Counted from the first letter of the stretch, positions 17,494-28,637 are shown. The stretch: 60,040 bases of DNA from Secundilactobacillus hailunensis (GCF_005405185.1 NZ_BJDO01000001.1:1-60040), one strand, 5' to 3'. Program-made: numbers and translations. Notes: generated from the sequence alone by a model not told the origin.

Positions 17494-19209
17494 ATGTCAT
17501 TTGATGGTGCATTCACCCACGCGATGGTTGGCGAATTAGGTCAACAACTGGTTGGCGGTCGCGTTTCAAAAATCAACCAACCCTATAATAATGAAGTGAT
17601 CTTAACCATTCGGGCTAACCGCAAGAGCTTGCCATTACTGTTATCGGCAAACCCAACTTTTGCCCGAATTCAAATTACCGATATCCCCTATGTTAATCCG
17701 ACCACTCCGACTAACTTTACGATGATGATGCGGAAATACTTGAGTGGTGCAATTTTAACCGCAGTTTCTCAGGCTGCCAATGATCGGGTCGTGCACTTGG
17801 ACTTTACCAGCCGCAACGAACTGGGCGACCAAGTGACATTACGCTTGATCATTGAAATCATGGCCCGCCACAGTAACGTGATCCTGATTGATTTGGCAAC
17901 GGCCACGATTTTAGATACGATCAAACACGTTGGTTCCGACCAAAATCGTTACCGAACGCTGTTACCTGGTGGCCATTATATTAATCCGCCAGCTCAAGAT
18001 CTCATTGATCCCTTTGAAACGGCTGCGAGTCATTCGGTTGAAACACTGGTCCGTGATTATCCCAATGAAGATGTGCTGGCCAAACAGCTGCGGCATACTT
18101 ATCAGGGACTGGGTCAGGATACAGCATTGGGATTAGCCCGAGCCCTGCATCAGCCTGGTCATCTCGATACTAACTTTAACGGTTTTTTTGACCGGTTTGA
18201 TCACCCAGAGCCGGTTCTGGTCACAACGGACAAGGGCAAGACTGGCTTTAACGCCTTCCCGTATGGCCAAGAACACGTGACGAGCAAGTCGTTTGACAGT
18301 TTAAGCGCCATGCTGGACTTTTACTATCAAGACCGCGCTGAGCGCGACCGGGTCCAGCAGCAAGGCAGTACCTTGATTCACGTGGTTCGCAATGAACTAA
18401 AGAAAAATAAAACTAAGCTCAAAAAACTGCAGTCAACGCTTAAATCAGCCGAAGATGCGGATGAGTACCGGGTCAAGGGTGAACTTTTGACCACCTATCT
18501 GAACAAGGTTTCCCGTGGGATGACAGAGATTTCGCTGCCTAACTTTTATAATGACGAGAAACCGCTAAAGATTGCCTTATCCAATCAAATCAGCCCCTCA
18601 CAAAACGCTCAGAAGTATTTTAAACGCTACAATAAGTTAAAGGCTTCAGTAGCCTACGTCAACGACCAAATGGCCAAGACGAACGCCGAAATTGATTATC
18701 TGGATAACATTAGTTCACAAATTGAACTGGCGGCCCCTAAAGATTTGGCAGATATTAAAGCTGAATTACAACAAGGCGGTTATCTGCGTGATCATGAGCA
18801 TAATCAGCGCAGTGGCAAGAAGAAGCGCCGGCAAGTTTCCAAACCAGAAGTTTTTGCCGCTAGCGATGGGACAAAGATCGAAGTTGGTAAAAATAATCTG
18901 CAAAACGAAAAATTGACGTTGCATAGTGCAGCTAAAACTGATATCTGGCTGCACGTTAAAAATATGCCAGGTTCACACGTAATTATTCATAACCCAGATC
19001 CGACTGACCAGACCCTTTTGGAAGCTGCGAACATTGCTGCTTACTATTCCAAGGCCCGGCAGTCTAGTTCGGTGCCAGTTGACTATGTGCAAGTTAAGAA
19101 GATTCGCAAACCCAATGGCGCTAAACCCGGTTACGTGATCTATGAAGGACAGAAAACCCTGTTCGTCACGCCGGATAGAGCGTTTGTGGCAAAACTAAGT
19201 ACCAAGTAA
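17494..19209 (+). CDS. rqcH: Ribosome quality control protein RqcH (NFACT family; FbpA-like)
   Basis: 571 residues. The NFACT-N domain starts at residue 2 (SFDGAFTHAMVGEL) and contains the D97-R98 pair needed for Ala-tailing in Bacillus RqcH. A charged coiled coil spans about 285-400. The C-terminal NFACT-R domain has DIWLHVKNMPGSHV at about 482. RqcH binds obstructed 50S subunits, recruits tRNA-Ala and adds alanine tails that mark stalled peptides for degradation. GGAAGTGAG lies before the ATG. Older annotations call it a fibronectin-binding protein. A TATAAT at 17407-17412 may be its -10, but I see no good -35. Confidence 0.95.
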   Translation: MSFDGAFTHAMVGELGQQLVGGRVSKINQPYNNEVILTIRANRKSLPLLLSANPTFARIQITDIPYVNPTTPTNFTMMMRKYLSGAILTAVSQAANDRVVHLDFTSRNELGDQVTLRLIIEIMARHSNVILIDLATATILDTIKHVGSDQNRYRTLLPGGHYINPPAQDLIDPFETAASHSVETLVRDYPNEDVLAKQLRHTYQGLGQDTALGLARALHQPGHLDTNFNGFFDRFDHPEPVLVTTDKGKTGFNAFPYGQEHVTSKSFDSLSAMLDFYYQDRAERDRVQQQGSTLIHVVRNELKKNKTKLKKLQSTLKSAEDADEYRVKGELLTTYLNKVSRGMTEISLPNFYNDEKPLKIALSNQISPSQNAQKYFKRYNKLKASVAYVNDQMAKTNAEIDYLDNISSQIELAAPKDLADIKAELQQGGYLRDHEHNQRSGKKKRRQVSKPEVFAASDGTKIEVGKNNLQNEKLTLHSAAKTDIWLHVKNMPGSHVIIHNPDPTDQTLLEAANIAAYYSKARQSSSVPVDYVQVKKIRKPNGAKPGYVIYEGQKTLFVTPDRAFVAKLSTK

Positions 19210-19219
19210 TAGAGATAAT

Positions 19220-19260
19220 AAAAACCAGGCTTTCAGCCAATAACTGAAAGCCTGGTTTTT
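19220..19260. terminator. Bidirectional terminator between rqcH and the carB-like gene
   Basis: Perfect 17-bp arms (19220-19236 and 19244-19260), A-run on one side and T-run on the other, lie between convergent genes whose stops are 54 bp apart. Confidence 0.9.
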
Positions 19261-19263
19261 TAG

Positions 19264-21768
19264 TTATAGCGTTTCAAAACTAATTCGAGCACCCACTTCT
19301 TGTGTCGTGAGCCCCAACTGGTCAGGTAGCTGCAGCTGCTTAAACGGGAAGGTCCCGCGAACTTGCGAGCGCCGGTCCGAGCGAATATCCACTGCTAACT
19401 TCGCAATCAGATCCTCATCGATCTCACCCAAGGCTTGCCGAACTAACATGCGTACCCAGTTAATCCCCGTCACCTTATTTAAGTAGGCAATGGTCGTCAG
19501 CCGTGTCGGCCGCACCCCTGCAAACTGAGGTGCCTGCTGACCATTAGTTGTATATAGCATCTGGACCATGCCAGTCCGTTTGTGGGCACCAAGATAGTCC
19601 TTAGCATGGGCGATGATCGCCGTTAACTGCTGATCCGTTAAAGTGGCCGGCGTGCGCATTAACGTGATCTGGTCCAGCGTTGTTGCAATACCCCGATCCG
19701 AACGCAGATCACTGGCTAAGATCGGTACAATGTGGCCCTCAGTGACGAATAAATCAAGGCCGATATTGGCGTGGTCATTAAGCAGCTCACTACGTTTCTC
19801 TTGATCCGGTGGCAAAATAGAAATCACGTAATTGCGGTGACGCAACTCCCGTGTTAGATAGTGCCGGTTACCGGGAACAAAGATTTTAACGGGGTGTTCA
19901 ATAGCAATGACGTTCATAATGTCCCCTAATTGCACGGGGTCAATGATCTGCTTGTCAGACAACGTTGCAGTTAACGAGCCGGCATTCGGATTGGTATTCA
20001 TGATCACCGTTTGATAACCTGATTTGCGCAGCTGCTTAAGCATTTCGGTTGTAAAATAATCCGCTGAAGCGTTCGGTCCCAGTTGATTGCCGCCACGGCC
20101 TAAGACCAGCACGGTTTTCGCCGAGATCTGCTGGCTTTCATTTTCCAGTTCAAAGGTACTGTAATACGCTGTTGGTGAATTGAGCAGCTCGCCGGCGGAC
20201 GGTTCGATACCTTTATAAGTTGGCGAGATATGATTATCTTGGCCGAGTTTACGAACAGTGTCGATATCGGTATGCCAGATTCGCGCAATCATCCCGTCAC
20301 CAAAACCGTAATAGCGGCCTTCATGTAGCGCATCGACGCCCATTGGATGGGCTTTGATATGGTCTTCAATCTCTAAAATATGTCTTAATTTAACAAAGTA
20401 AAACGGATCAATTTTAGTTAATTCAGTCAGTTCATCGATCTGATATCCCCGTCGCAGTGCTTCAATCAACACGAGAATACGGCTGGACAACGGATGAATC
20501 AGCTGTGAGATCAGCTGTGAATCCGTTAGATCGTTCATTGATGGCAATTCATCTTGCGGACTGAACTGCGATGAACGTAGGGCCTTTAAAATGGCCTCTT
20601 CAGTACTGCGACCCACCCCAATAGTCGAACCCACGGACTTCATGACCGTGCTTAAATGCTGGTCAGCATTTTTGACATCTTCAAACGGCCATAGTGGGAT
20701 TCGGACGACCACGTGATCTAAGCTAGGTTCTAATAACGCCGTCTGTTTAAAATGATAGATCTCTGGCAGATGCACATCTGTCAGTTTTTGATTTAAGTAT
20801 AGATTAGCGGCTACGTAGGCAATCGGATAGCCGGTAGCACAAGCAACCAGTGACGTTCCCCGATCATTATAGGGAGTGACTTTAGTCACGTAGTAGCTGT
20901 TCTCAGAGCTGCCTAACGCAAAATGGGTGTGGACCACGCCGGTAAATTGAAACTGATTGTTAATGGCAAAGGCGGTGTCGCGCAGCGTTTCGTATTCTTC
21001 ATTGCTTAAGGTCAATGTGGGGGTGACCACCATTGAGTCGCCCGAGTGAATCCCGATTGGGTCAATGTTTTCCAAACCGGCAATGAGCACTTGGGTACCC
21101 ATGGCATCACGCATGGAGACTAGTTCAATTTCTTTATAGCCCACGATACTTTGCTCGATCACACACTGCTTGAAGCGCGACCAGGAAAAGCCCCGGGAAA
21201 TCGCGCTGATCATGTCCTGTTCGTTTTCACATAGCATCCGGTTGGTATCGATGCGCGGTGCAATCGGTTTGACAATCACCGGATAGCCAATTTTAGTGGC
21301 CACGTTAATGGCTTCATCTAAAGTTCCAACCGTTTCCGAAGCGATTACAGGAACGCCGACATGGCGCATCACGTCATTGAGCCGATCCGGATTATTAATA
21401 TCCATCAAAGCATCGGCCGGAATGCCCAGCGTTTTCACATCGTTGTCAGCCAATACGCCATTTTCCTGCAGTTCTTGAACCACACTGATTGCCGTTACGC
21501 CACCCACTGAGGCTAAAATTGCGTCGGGCTGTTCCCGTTCAATGATGCGCTGAACGTTATTCGCCGTGACCGCCTGGATGAATATATTGGTTGGCTGAAC
21601 GTCCTCCAGCGCGACTGAAAACGGGTTATTATCAATTAAGAGTGAGCGGATGCCCTGTTTTTTAAAGGCCTGAATGACTTGAACGCAAGCCGCGTCTAAT
21701 TCAGTTTCATGACCAATTTCAGTTGGTCCACCACCGATTATAAGTACTTTTTGAATTTCATTATCCAT
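19264..21768 (-). CDS. Degenerate carbamoyl-phosphate synthase large-subunit-like protein, probably non-catalytic
   Basis: 834 residues, against about 1060 for normal CarB. Start at 21768 with GGGAG; the longer frame to 21909 runs inside the upstream gene. Residues 1-405 align with the first synthetase half (KVLIIGGGPTEIGH, GYKEIELVSMRD, GIHSGDS), but the metal-binding EMNPR block reads KVTPY (296-300), and the paired Gln is His. Residues 406-550 match the oligomerisation region. The second half keeps its pre-ATP-grasp strand (KTVLVLGRGGNQLG) but lacks about 150 residues of the ATP-grasp; its second EVNPR is AGVRP (750-754). It stops soon after FPFKQL, so the allosteric MGS-like domain is gone. 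No frameshift is seen. It follows the CarA-like gene by 4 nt. Confidence 0.85.
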   Translation of the reverse strand: MDNEIQKVLIIGGGPTEIGHETELDAACVQVIQAFKKQGIRSLLIDNNPFSVALEDVQPTNIFIQAVTANNVQRIIEREQPDAILASVGGVTAISVVQELQENGVLADNDVKTLGIPADALMDINNPDRLNDVMRHVGVPVIASETVGTLDEAINVATKIGYPVIVKPIAPRIDTNRMLCENEQDMISAISRGFSWSRFKQCVIEQSIVGYKEIELVSMRDAMGTQVLIAGLENIDPIGIHSGDSMVVTPTLTLSNEEYETLRDTAFAINNQFQFTGVVHTHFALGSSENSYYVTKVTPYNDRGTSLVACATGYPIAYVAANLYLNQKLTDVHLPEIYHFKQTALLEPSLDHVVVRIPLWPFEDVKNADQHLSTVMKSVGSTIGVGRSTEEAILKALRSSQFSPQDELPSMNDLTDSQLISQLIHPLSSRILVLIEALRRGYQIDELTELTKIDPFYFVKLRHILEIEDHIKAHPMGVDALHEGRYYGFGDGMIARIWHTDIDTVRKLGQDNHISPTYKGIEPSAGELLNSPTAYYSTFELENESQQISAKTVLVLGRGGNQLGPNASADYFTTEMLKQLRKSGYQTVIMNTNPNAGSLTATLSDKQIIDPVQLGDIMNVIAIEHPVKIFVPGNRHYLTRELRHRNYVISILPPDQEKRSELLNDHANIGLDLFVTEGHIVPILASDLRSDRGIATTLDQITLMRTPATLTDQQLTAIIAHAKDYLGAHKRTGMVQMLYTTNGQQAPQFAGVRPTRLTTIAYLNKVTGINWVRMLVRQALGEIDEDLIAKLAVDIRSDRRSQVRGTFPFKQLQLPDQLGLTTQEVGARISFETL

Positions 21769-21772
21769 CTGA

Positions 21773-22843
21773 TCACTCCCGTGTCCCCATGATTTCAACA
21801 AATTCGTCAAAGAGGTCCACCGAGTCGTCAGGACCGGGTGCACCATCGGGGAAAAATTGGACCGAAAACGCTGGATAATCGCGGTGCCGCAATCCTTGAA
21901 TCGACCCATCGATTAAATCTAAGTAAGTCGTAATTAACCGATCACGGTCCACCGAATCTGGATCCACAACGTATTCTTCACTTTCCATTGCATAAATAAT
22001 TTCATTAGTGATGATTTTTCGAATCGGGTGATTAGCGCCGTGGTGAGACAATTTCAATTTAGTGATTTCAGATCCATTGGCTAACGCAAACAACTCGTGG
22101 CCTAAACCAATCGCAAATAACGGAATACGCTCCTCAATCGTCCGGATCATGTCCAAGACACTTTCTGGCAGATCAAGTGGCGAGCCCGGACCTGTGGATA
22201 ACAAGACCCCATCCGGATCCAAATTGATAATGTCTTGTGCGCTGGCGTCCCACGGTAAAACGGTCACGTTGCAATCCCGTTTAGATAACTGCCGTAAGAT
22301 CCCATGTTTAAGACCAAAATCGATTACGACCACGTTATAGCCCTGATTCGGGTTGGGGTATGGCCGTGGTGTCGCCACTTGCGCCACTTGCTGGTTCGTT
22401 AACACCGTGGCGTGCAGCTGATCGAAGGCGTGGTCGTCGGCGACATCCACAATACTGCCTTTAATCGTCCCAGTCTGTTTGATCTGGCGGATGAGATGCC
22501 GAGTATCAATACCACTAATTCCCGGAATATTATGCTGTTTTAAAAATTGATCAAGGGACAGTGAGCGCTGCCGATTTTTCGAAATGTCGGTGATATCGCG
22601 GACCACCATGCCTTTAGCGGTTGGCAGAATTGATTCATAGCTGTCATGTGCAATACCGATACTGCCGATAATCGGCTGTGAAAAAACAATAATCTGGTTG
22701 TGGTAGATCTGGTTCGTCACGATTTCTTGATAGCCCAGCATACTGGTGTTAAAAACAATCTCGCCAGTGGTCGTTGCACCAGCACCAAAACTGTGACCTG
22801 GGTAGATTGAACCGTCTTCCAATATTAAAAAACGTTGTGCCAT
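21773..22843 (-). CDS. Degenerate carbamoyl-phosphate synthase small-subunit-like protein lacking the glutaminase triad
   Basis: 356 residues, normal CarA length, with intact N-terminal domain (GEIVFNTSMLGYQEI) and class-I GATase fold (STGPGSPLD). The nucleophile motif, normally GICLGHQ, reads AIGLGHE: Cys is Gly246 (codon GGT). The His and Glu of SVQYHPEA are Phe331 and Asp333 (SVQFFPDGAPGP). All three triad residues are thus changed, so glutamine hydrolysis is not expected. Fold and subunit-interface sequence remain, and it is followed 4 nt later by an equally altered large subunit. It lies behind pyrR in the lspA-rluD-pyrR operon. I infer a structural or ligand-sensing role; arginine or pyrimidine carbamoyl-phosphate supply would need another CPS. 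Confidence 0.88.
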   Translation of the reverse strand: MAQRFLILEDGSIYPGHSFGAGATTTGEIVFNTSMLGYQEIVTNQIYHNQIIVFSQPIIGSIGIAHDSYESILPTAKGMVVRDITDISKNRQRSLSLDQFLKQHNIPGISGIDTRHLIRQIKQTGTIKGSIVDVADDHAFDQLHATVLTNQQVAQVATPRPYPNPNQGYNVVVIDFGLKHGILRQLSKRDCNVTVLPWDASAQDIINLDPDGVLLSTGPGSPLDLPESVLDMIRTIEERIPLFAIGLGHELFALANGSEITKLKLSHHGANHPIRKIITNEIIYAMESEEYVVDPDSVDRDRLITTYLDLIDGSIQGLRHRDYPAFSVQFFPDGAPGPDDSVDLFDEFVEIMGTRE

Positions 22844-22873
22844 TTATCTCTCATTCCAATCCTGATTACTGGA

Positions 22874-24406
<1,533 letters not shown>

Positions 24407-24414
<8 letters not shown>

Positions 24415-24871
24415 GGTTGGCCTCCGCTTTATCCTCGAAAAATAACACGATCATGATCCAAATGACGCCAATAGTGAGACACGTATCGGCAAAGTTAAAG
24501 ATCGGGAAGTTAATGAAGTCCAGCTGAAACATATCCACGACAAACCCGTTAACCAGCCGATCATAAAAATTACCGAGGGTTCCCGCAATCATGAATGCCA
24601 GGCCGATCTCATACTGCCAGTTGTGACGGTAACGGACTAAAAACCAGATCATCACGGCTAAAGCTACCACCGAGATCACTAGAAATAACCATTGCTGACC
24701 TGCTAGCATACTCCAAGCTGCCCCGTTATTTCGCAGATACGTTAACGACAGGACGCCGGGGAGCACGGTATGGGTACCGCCCAAGGCAATACTCGCCACA
24801 ACCAGGTGTTTGATCCATTGATCAATGAAAAATAATAAAATAATAAATACGGTACTTAGCCCAATTAACAA
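24407..24871 (-). CDS. lspA: Lipoprotein signal peptidase (signal peptidase II)
   Basis: 154 residues with four membrane helices. The catalytic aspartates are D113 (GFVVDMF) and D129 (NFADTC), and the GTLGNFYDR motif is at 98-105. It cleaves prolipoproteins before the lipid-modified Cys, a relevant substrate here being the lipobox protein at 365. The start codon is TTG, with GGGAG eight bases upstream. It is first in the lspA-rluD-pyrR-CPS-like unit. Confidence 0.95.
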
Positions 24872-24956
24872 GTTGGCAGCTCCCTTTATTCTGTAATGTG
24901 TGAATCACCTGCTCAGTTTAAATGACAGGTAGTGTTCAGATAGCTTTATTATATCA

Positions 24957-24995
24957 AAAAAGCGGCTGATAAACTTAATTGTCATCAATCCGCTT
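24957..24995 (-). terminator. Terminator of fhs
   Basis: The minus-strand stem agcggattgat/atcagccgct with a 13-nt loop is followed by a U-run and lies about 20 bp after the fhs stop. It separates fhs from the lspA operon. Confidence 0.8.
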
Positions 24996-25015
24996 TGTTT
25001 GATTTAAGTTTTAAT

Positions 25016-26674
25016 TTAAAACAGGCCGGTAATCTTGCCGTCAGCATCAATGTCCATATCTAAGGCGGCCGGATGTTTTGGTAATCCTGGCATGGTCAGC
25101 ACGTTACCGGTCATGGCAACGATAAAACCAGCACCTAGTTTTGGCACAAATTCGCGAACGTGGATGGTAAAGTCAGTTGGTGCCCCAAGGGACTTCGCGT
25201 TATCCGATAATGAGTATTGCGTTTTGGCCATGCAGACTGGTAATTTATCCCAGCCATATTTAGCAAAGCGCCGCAGTTGCCGCTTAGCCTTAGATTCCAA
25301 AACCACGTCCTTGCCGCCATAAATCTTTTGGACGATGGTCGTCATTTTGGTGACGAGGTCATCATCTGACTGGTAAAGTGGCTTGAAAGTACTAGTTTGA
25401 TGAGTTGCGTTGACCACGGCATCGGCTAAGTCCAATGCACCGTCACCGCCATTGGCCCAAACGGTGGTGTCAAAGGCTGGTACCTGCAGGTCGTTTTTAA
25501 TATAAGCTAATAATTGCTTGATCTCAGCATCAGTATCTGAGTTGAAGCGGTTAACTGCGACGACTACTGGTACGCCGTAACGCTGCATACTTTCCACGTG
25601 ACGTTTCAAGTTAGCCGAACCAGTTGCTAAAGCATCTAGATTCTCAGTTTCCAAATTCTTTTTGTTGACCCCGCCATTGTACTTCAAAGCGCGGACAGTA
25701 GCGACGATCACGACAGCATCTGGCGTTTTACCTAAAACCGGTGTCTTAATGTCCATGAACTTTTCGCCACCCAGATCAGCACCGAAGCCCGCTTCAGTGA
25801 CTACGTAATCAGCTAATTTCAAAGCGGTTTGAGTTGCCAAAACGGAGTTGCAGCCGTGGGCAATGTTAGCGAAAGGACCACCGTGAATGATGGCTGGGGT
25901 GTGCTCCAAGGTTTGAACCAGATTAGGCTTGATCGCGTCCTTTAACAGCAACGTGATGGCCCCGCCGACCTTTAGATCAGCCACTGTTACGGGCTTTTTA
26001 TCGTACGTATAGCCAATTACAATGCGATTGATACGGGCCTTTAAGTCAGCGAGGTTTTTGCTAAGGCAAAGGATCGCCATTAATTCGCTGGCAACCGTGA
26101 TATCAAAACCGTCTTGACGCGGTACACCGGATGTCCGGCCACCTAGGCCGATCACCGTTTGCCGCAGTTCCCGGTCGTTAATGTCTAGAACCCGCTTCCA
26201 GATGACCTGGCGTGGATCGATGTTAAGTTCATTACCCTGCTGAATATGATTATCGATCAGCGCTGCCAGCGTATCATGGGCTTCAGTAAGCGCATGCATA
26301 TCACCGGTAAAGTGAAGGTTGATGTCTTCCATTGGCACGACTTGGGCGTAACCACCACCGGTAGCACCACCTTTCATGCCCATCACTGGGCCTAAAGAAG
26401 GTTCCCGCAGTGCGATGGCAACTTTCTTACCCTGACGTTTAAGCGCATCACCTAAACCAACGGTCACCGTTGACTTACCTTCTCCAGCCGGTGTGGGGTT
26501 GATCGAAGTCACTAAAATTAATTTAGAATGCTTAATGTCCCCTTTAACGGGTAACTTAATTTTAGCTTTGACCGCACCATAGGGTTCAATCTGGTCAGCA
26601 GATAGGCCGAGACCAGCAGCAATCTTGGTAATTGGGTCTTCTTTTGCAGCTTGTGAAATTTCAATATCGTTCAA
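25016..26674 (-). CDS. fhs: Formate--tetrahydrofolate ligase
   Basis: 552 residues, the usual length. The start is TTG at 26674 with GGAGG eight bases upstream, giving [11 protein letters not shown]; the longer frame from a GTG at 26719 runs into the upstream gene. The ATP-binding [14 protein letters not shown] and the [24 protein letters not shown] block are clear. The enzyme makes 10-formyl-THF from formate, ATP and THF for purine and fMet synthesis. It is probably co-transcribed with ebsA, whose stop is 16 nt upstream. Confidence 0.96.
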   Translation of the reverse strand: MNDIEISQAAKEDPITKIAAGLGLSADQIEPYGAVKAKIKLPVKGDIKHSKLILVTSINPTPAGEGKSTVTVGLGDALKRQGKKVAIALREPSLGPVMGMKGGATGGGYAQVVPMEDINLHFTGDMHALTEAHDTLAALIDNHIQQGNELNIDPRQVIWKRVLDINDRELRQTVIGLGGRTSGVPRQDGFDITVASELMAILCLSKNLADLKARINRIVIGYTYDKKPVTVADLKVGGAITLLLKDAIKPNLVQTLEHTPAIIHGGPFANIAHGCNSVLATQTALKLADYVVTEAGFGADLGGEKFMDIKTPVLGKTPDAVVIVATVRALKYNGGVNKKNLETENLDALATGSANLKRHVESMQRYGVPVVVAVNRFNSDTDAEIKQLLAYIKNDLQVPAFDTTVWANGGDGALDLADAVVNATHQTSTFKPLYQSDDDLVTKMTTIVQKIYGGKDVVLESKAKRQLRRFAKYGWDKLPVCMAKTQYSLSDNAKSLGAPTDFTIHVREFVPKLGAGFIVAMTGNVLTMPGLPKHPAALDMDIDADGKITGLF

Positions 26675-26690
26675 GTTAACAACCTCCAAT

Positions 26691-27098
26691 TTATTTAACA
26701 ATTCCCTTTTGGGTCTCACTAATGATATTACTCAGTTCGATGGTAGAATTCAATGGCATTAAAAATTGATAAATTTTGCCACCATAAATAAAGCCTAGGC
26801 GATACTTTGAAACGGTCACTTCTTGAACGTCTTTTAATTTAATGTTGACCCAGTTATGATTAATGACGCGACTGACCCGAATGCTGCCATGATCGAGGTA
26901 AATGTGGCGAAAATGGATCTGCGCCCAAGTCAGTATGAGAAAGACTGCGCCTAACGCATAAGCCACCCACTGTAATTTAGCGGACAACTCTAACCCTAAG
27001 ATCAGGGATAAAAAGAGGACACAAAACGTCCAGGACCAGAGGATGATGCTACTTAACGGCGCTGGCTGATATAAAAATTTACGTTTTTGATTTATGAT
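26691..27098 (-). CDS. ebsA: EbsA-family membrane protein with a probable non-AUG start
   Basis: Two membrane helices near the N-terminus, then a soluble domain ([13 protein letters not shown]...[13 protein letters not shown]) as in EbsA proteins of lactic acid bacteria. The first in-frame ATG/GTG/TTG is a TTG at 26987, which would leave 98 residues and delete helix 1. In frame upstream the sequence reads [20 protein letters not shown] and continues as a hydrophobic helix, matching the family. The frame closes at TGA 27108-27110, leaving only ATT (27104), ATC (27098) or ATA (27095) as starts. TGAGGT is spaced 6 nt from ATC and 9 from ATA. ATC is used here; the choice is uncertain. Function unknown, possibly envelope related. 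Confidence 0.65.
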   Translation of the reverse strand: MINQKRKFLYQPAPLSSIILWSWTFCVLFLSLILGLELSAKLQWVAYALGAVFLILTWAQIHFRHIYLDHGSIRVSRVINHNWVNIKLKDVQEVTVSKYRLGFIYGGKIYQFLMPLNSTIELSNIISETQKGIVK

Positions 27099-27129
27099 AA
27101 GAATACCTCATTTCGAAAGGTTTGATCGC

Positions 27130-27528
27130 ATGTATACGTTATACACAGATGCAGCAACCAATGTTGATACGCAGCGCAGTGCAGCCGGAATCTTGATCAT
27201 CCACGCTGGCAACCAGCAGCAGCTGCATGCACAGTTACCCAATGGTGATAATCACCACGCGGAATTTTACGCGGCACTGGCTGGTTTTAATGCCTTATTA
27301 GAGACTTTAAACGGCACGGCAAAAAACGTCACCGTTCAATATTTTACCGATTCTAAGATTGTGGCCGAAAGCGTTGAAAAGCGCTACGCTAAGCACTATC
27401 AAGAACTAGTGGATCAATTATTAGCTAAACAGACCCAGTTCGGTCTGGTCATTACCCAATGGCTGCCAGAAAAGCAGAATCAAGGTGCCCATAATTTAGC
27501 TCAGCAAGCCTTACATGAAACGAATTAA
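27130..27528 (+). CDS. Ribonuclease H-like protein (reverse-transcriptase-like RNase HI family)
   Basis: 132 residues. The ATG at 27130 has AAAGG nine bases upstream; the ATG at 27094 has none. Acidic residues of the RNase H fold are visible: D in YTDAATN, E in HHAEFYAAL, and D in YFTDSKIV. At the fourth position, usually Asp, the sequence has HNLAQQAL (Asn). Relatives in Firmicutes (YpdQ/YpeP type) are small stand-alone domains. RNA-DNA hybrid cleavage is the family activity but is unproven for this branch. It diverges from ebsA with only about 30 bp between starts and overlaps the next convergent stop by 3 nt. Confidence 0.8.
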   Translation: MYTLYTDAATNVDTQRSAAGILIIHAGNQQQLHAQLPNGDNHHAEFYAALAGFNALLETLNGTAKNVTVQYFTDSKIVAESVEKRYAKHYQELVDQLLAKQTQFGLVITQWLPEKQNQGAHNLAQQALHETN

Positions 27529-28637
27529 CTCAGGTAATCCGACAAAGGCTTTTCGTAGTTAGACCAGTCGGGAGTGCCACCATAGATCAAGGTACCGGCT
27601 AATAACCGACCAATCAACGGCCCAGTGGTCAACCCAGAAGCGCCTAATCCACTAGCTACTAATAGCTGCGGATGTGATTTTAATCGACCGAAGAATGGTG
27701 AAAAATCAGTGGAATAAGCCCGCGTCCCCACTTTGACCTTGGTCACGTTGTCGGCAGTTAAGTAATCCGCAAACTGTTTGGCGCTATTTAGCAGATCCTG
27801 AGTTGCTTCAGGAGTAGCTGTTAGATTAAAGCCGGCTTCATCATCATGGGTAGCCCCCACGATCAGCTTGCCGTAGCCCAACGGAATAAAGTCCCGTTCA
27901 CCTTCTGGCATGAGTGCTGGCATGTTTTCCTGCGTACTATAGTCAGGGACTGACAGTTCGATCAACTGTCCCTTTTGCGGTCGAACAGCGGCTTTAATCC
28001 CCAGTGGTTTCAGTAGATCATTCAGCCACGGACCAGCGGCGATGATCACGTGATCAAAGTGCTGCTTTCCCGTTGGAAATTGCAGATTACCGTCCCCATC
28101 GAGGTTCACCCGTTCGTGTTTGACCGTTAAATTCACCCGTTGTGCCTGTGCTAACAGCTCAGTAACTAAGGCTCCACCATCGATTCTGGCACCACCGCTG
28201 ACGAAGATTCCCGGTTGCGGGTTGGTCAGTAACGGCATCCGCTGTTGAACCTCTTTAGCGCTCAGCAGTTCAACGTCACCCATATCGGGGGCATCAGCTT
28301 GCCGTTCCTGCGCTAATACGTACAGGTCATGCAGGTCTTTTTCATTGGTTCTGGTAATAATGGTCCCTGTTTGATGGTAGATATCGGTAGCCAGATTGGC
28401 CTGCCGAGCTAATGTCATTAAAGTGGTTGCCCCATCCTTGGCCAGCTGATACCACCGTTGATTTCGACGCTTAGATAGCCACGGTGAAATGATACCGGCC
28501 GCAGCTTTGGTTGCTTGACCCGCACCATCATCATATAACGTCACACTAATTTGGCTGCCTCCAGGTAAACTGCTGAGATAATAGGCAGCACTTGCTCCAA
28601 CGATGCCGCCACCAATAATTGCAACTTTTTCGTTCAT
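27525..28637 (-). CDS. FAD-dependent oxidoreductase, DAO/glycine-oxidase family
   Basis: 370 residues. The dinucleotide motif VAIIGGGIVGASAAYYL starts at residue 5, and the C-terminal FAD block ASGLGASGLTTGPLIG is typical of D-amino-acid-oxidase-fold enzymes. The ATG at 28637 is used; the ribosome binding site AGGAG is 12 bases away, a little far. Substrates in this family include glycine, sarcosine and D-amino acids, and none can be chosen here. Its stop overlaps the stop of the convergent RNase H-like gene. Confidence 0.85.
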   Translation of the reverse strand: MNEKVAIIGGGIVGASAAYYLSSLPGGSQISVTLYDDGAGQATKAAAGIISPWLSKRRNQRWYQLAKDGATTLMTLARQANLATDIYHQTGTIITRTNEKDLHDLYVLAQERQADAPDMGDVELLSAKEVQQRMPLLTNPQPGIFVSGGARIDGGALVTELLAQAQRVNLTVKHERVNLDGDGNLQFPTGKQHFDHVIIAAGPWLNDLLKPLGIKAAVRPQKGQLIELSVPDYSTQENMPALMPEGERDFIPLGYGKLIVGATHDDEAGFNLTATPEATQDLLNSAKQFADYLTADNVTKVKVGTRAYSTDFSPFFGRLKSHPQLLVASGLGASGLTTGPLIGRLLAGTLIYGGTPDWSNYEKPLSDYLS

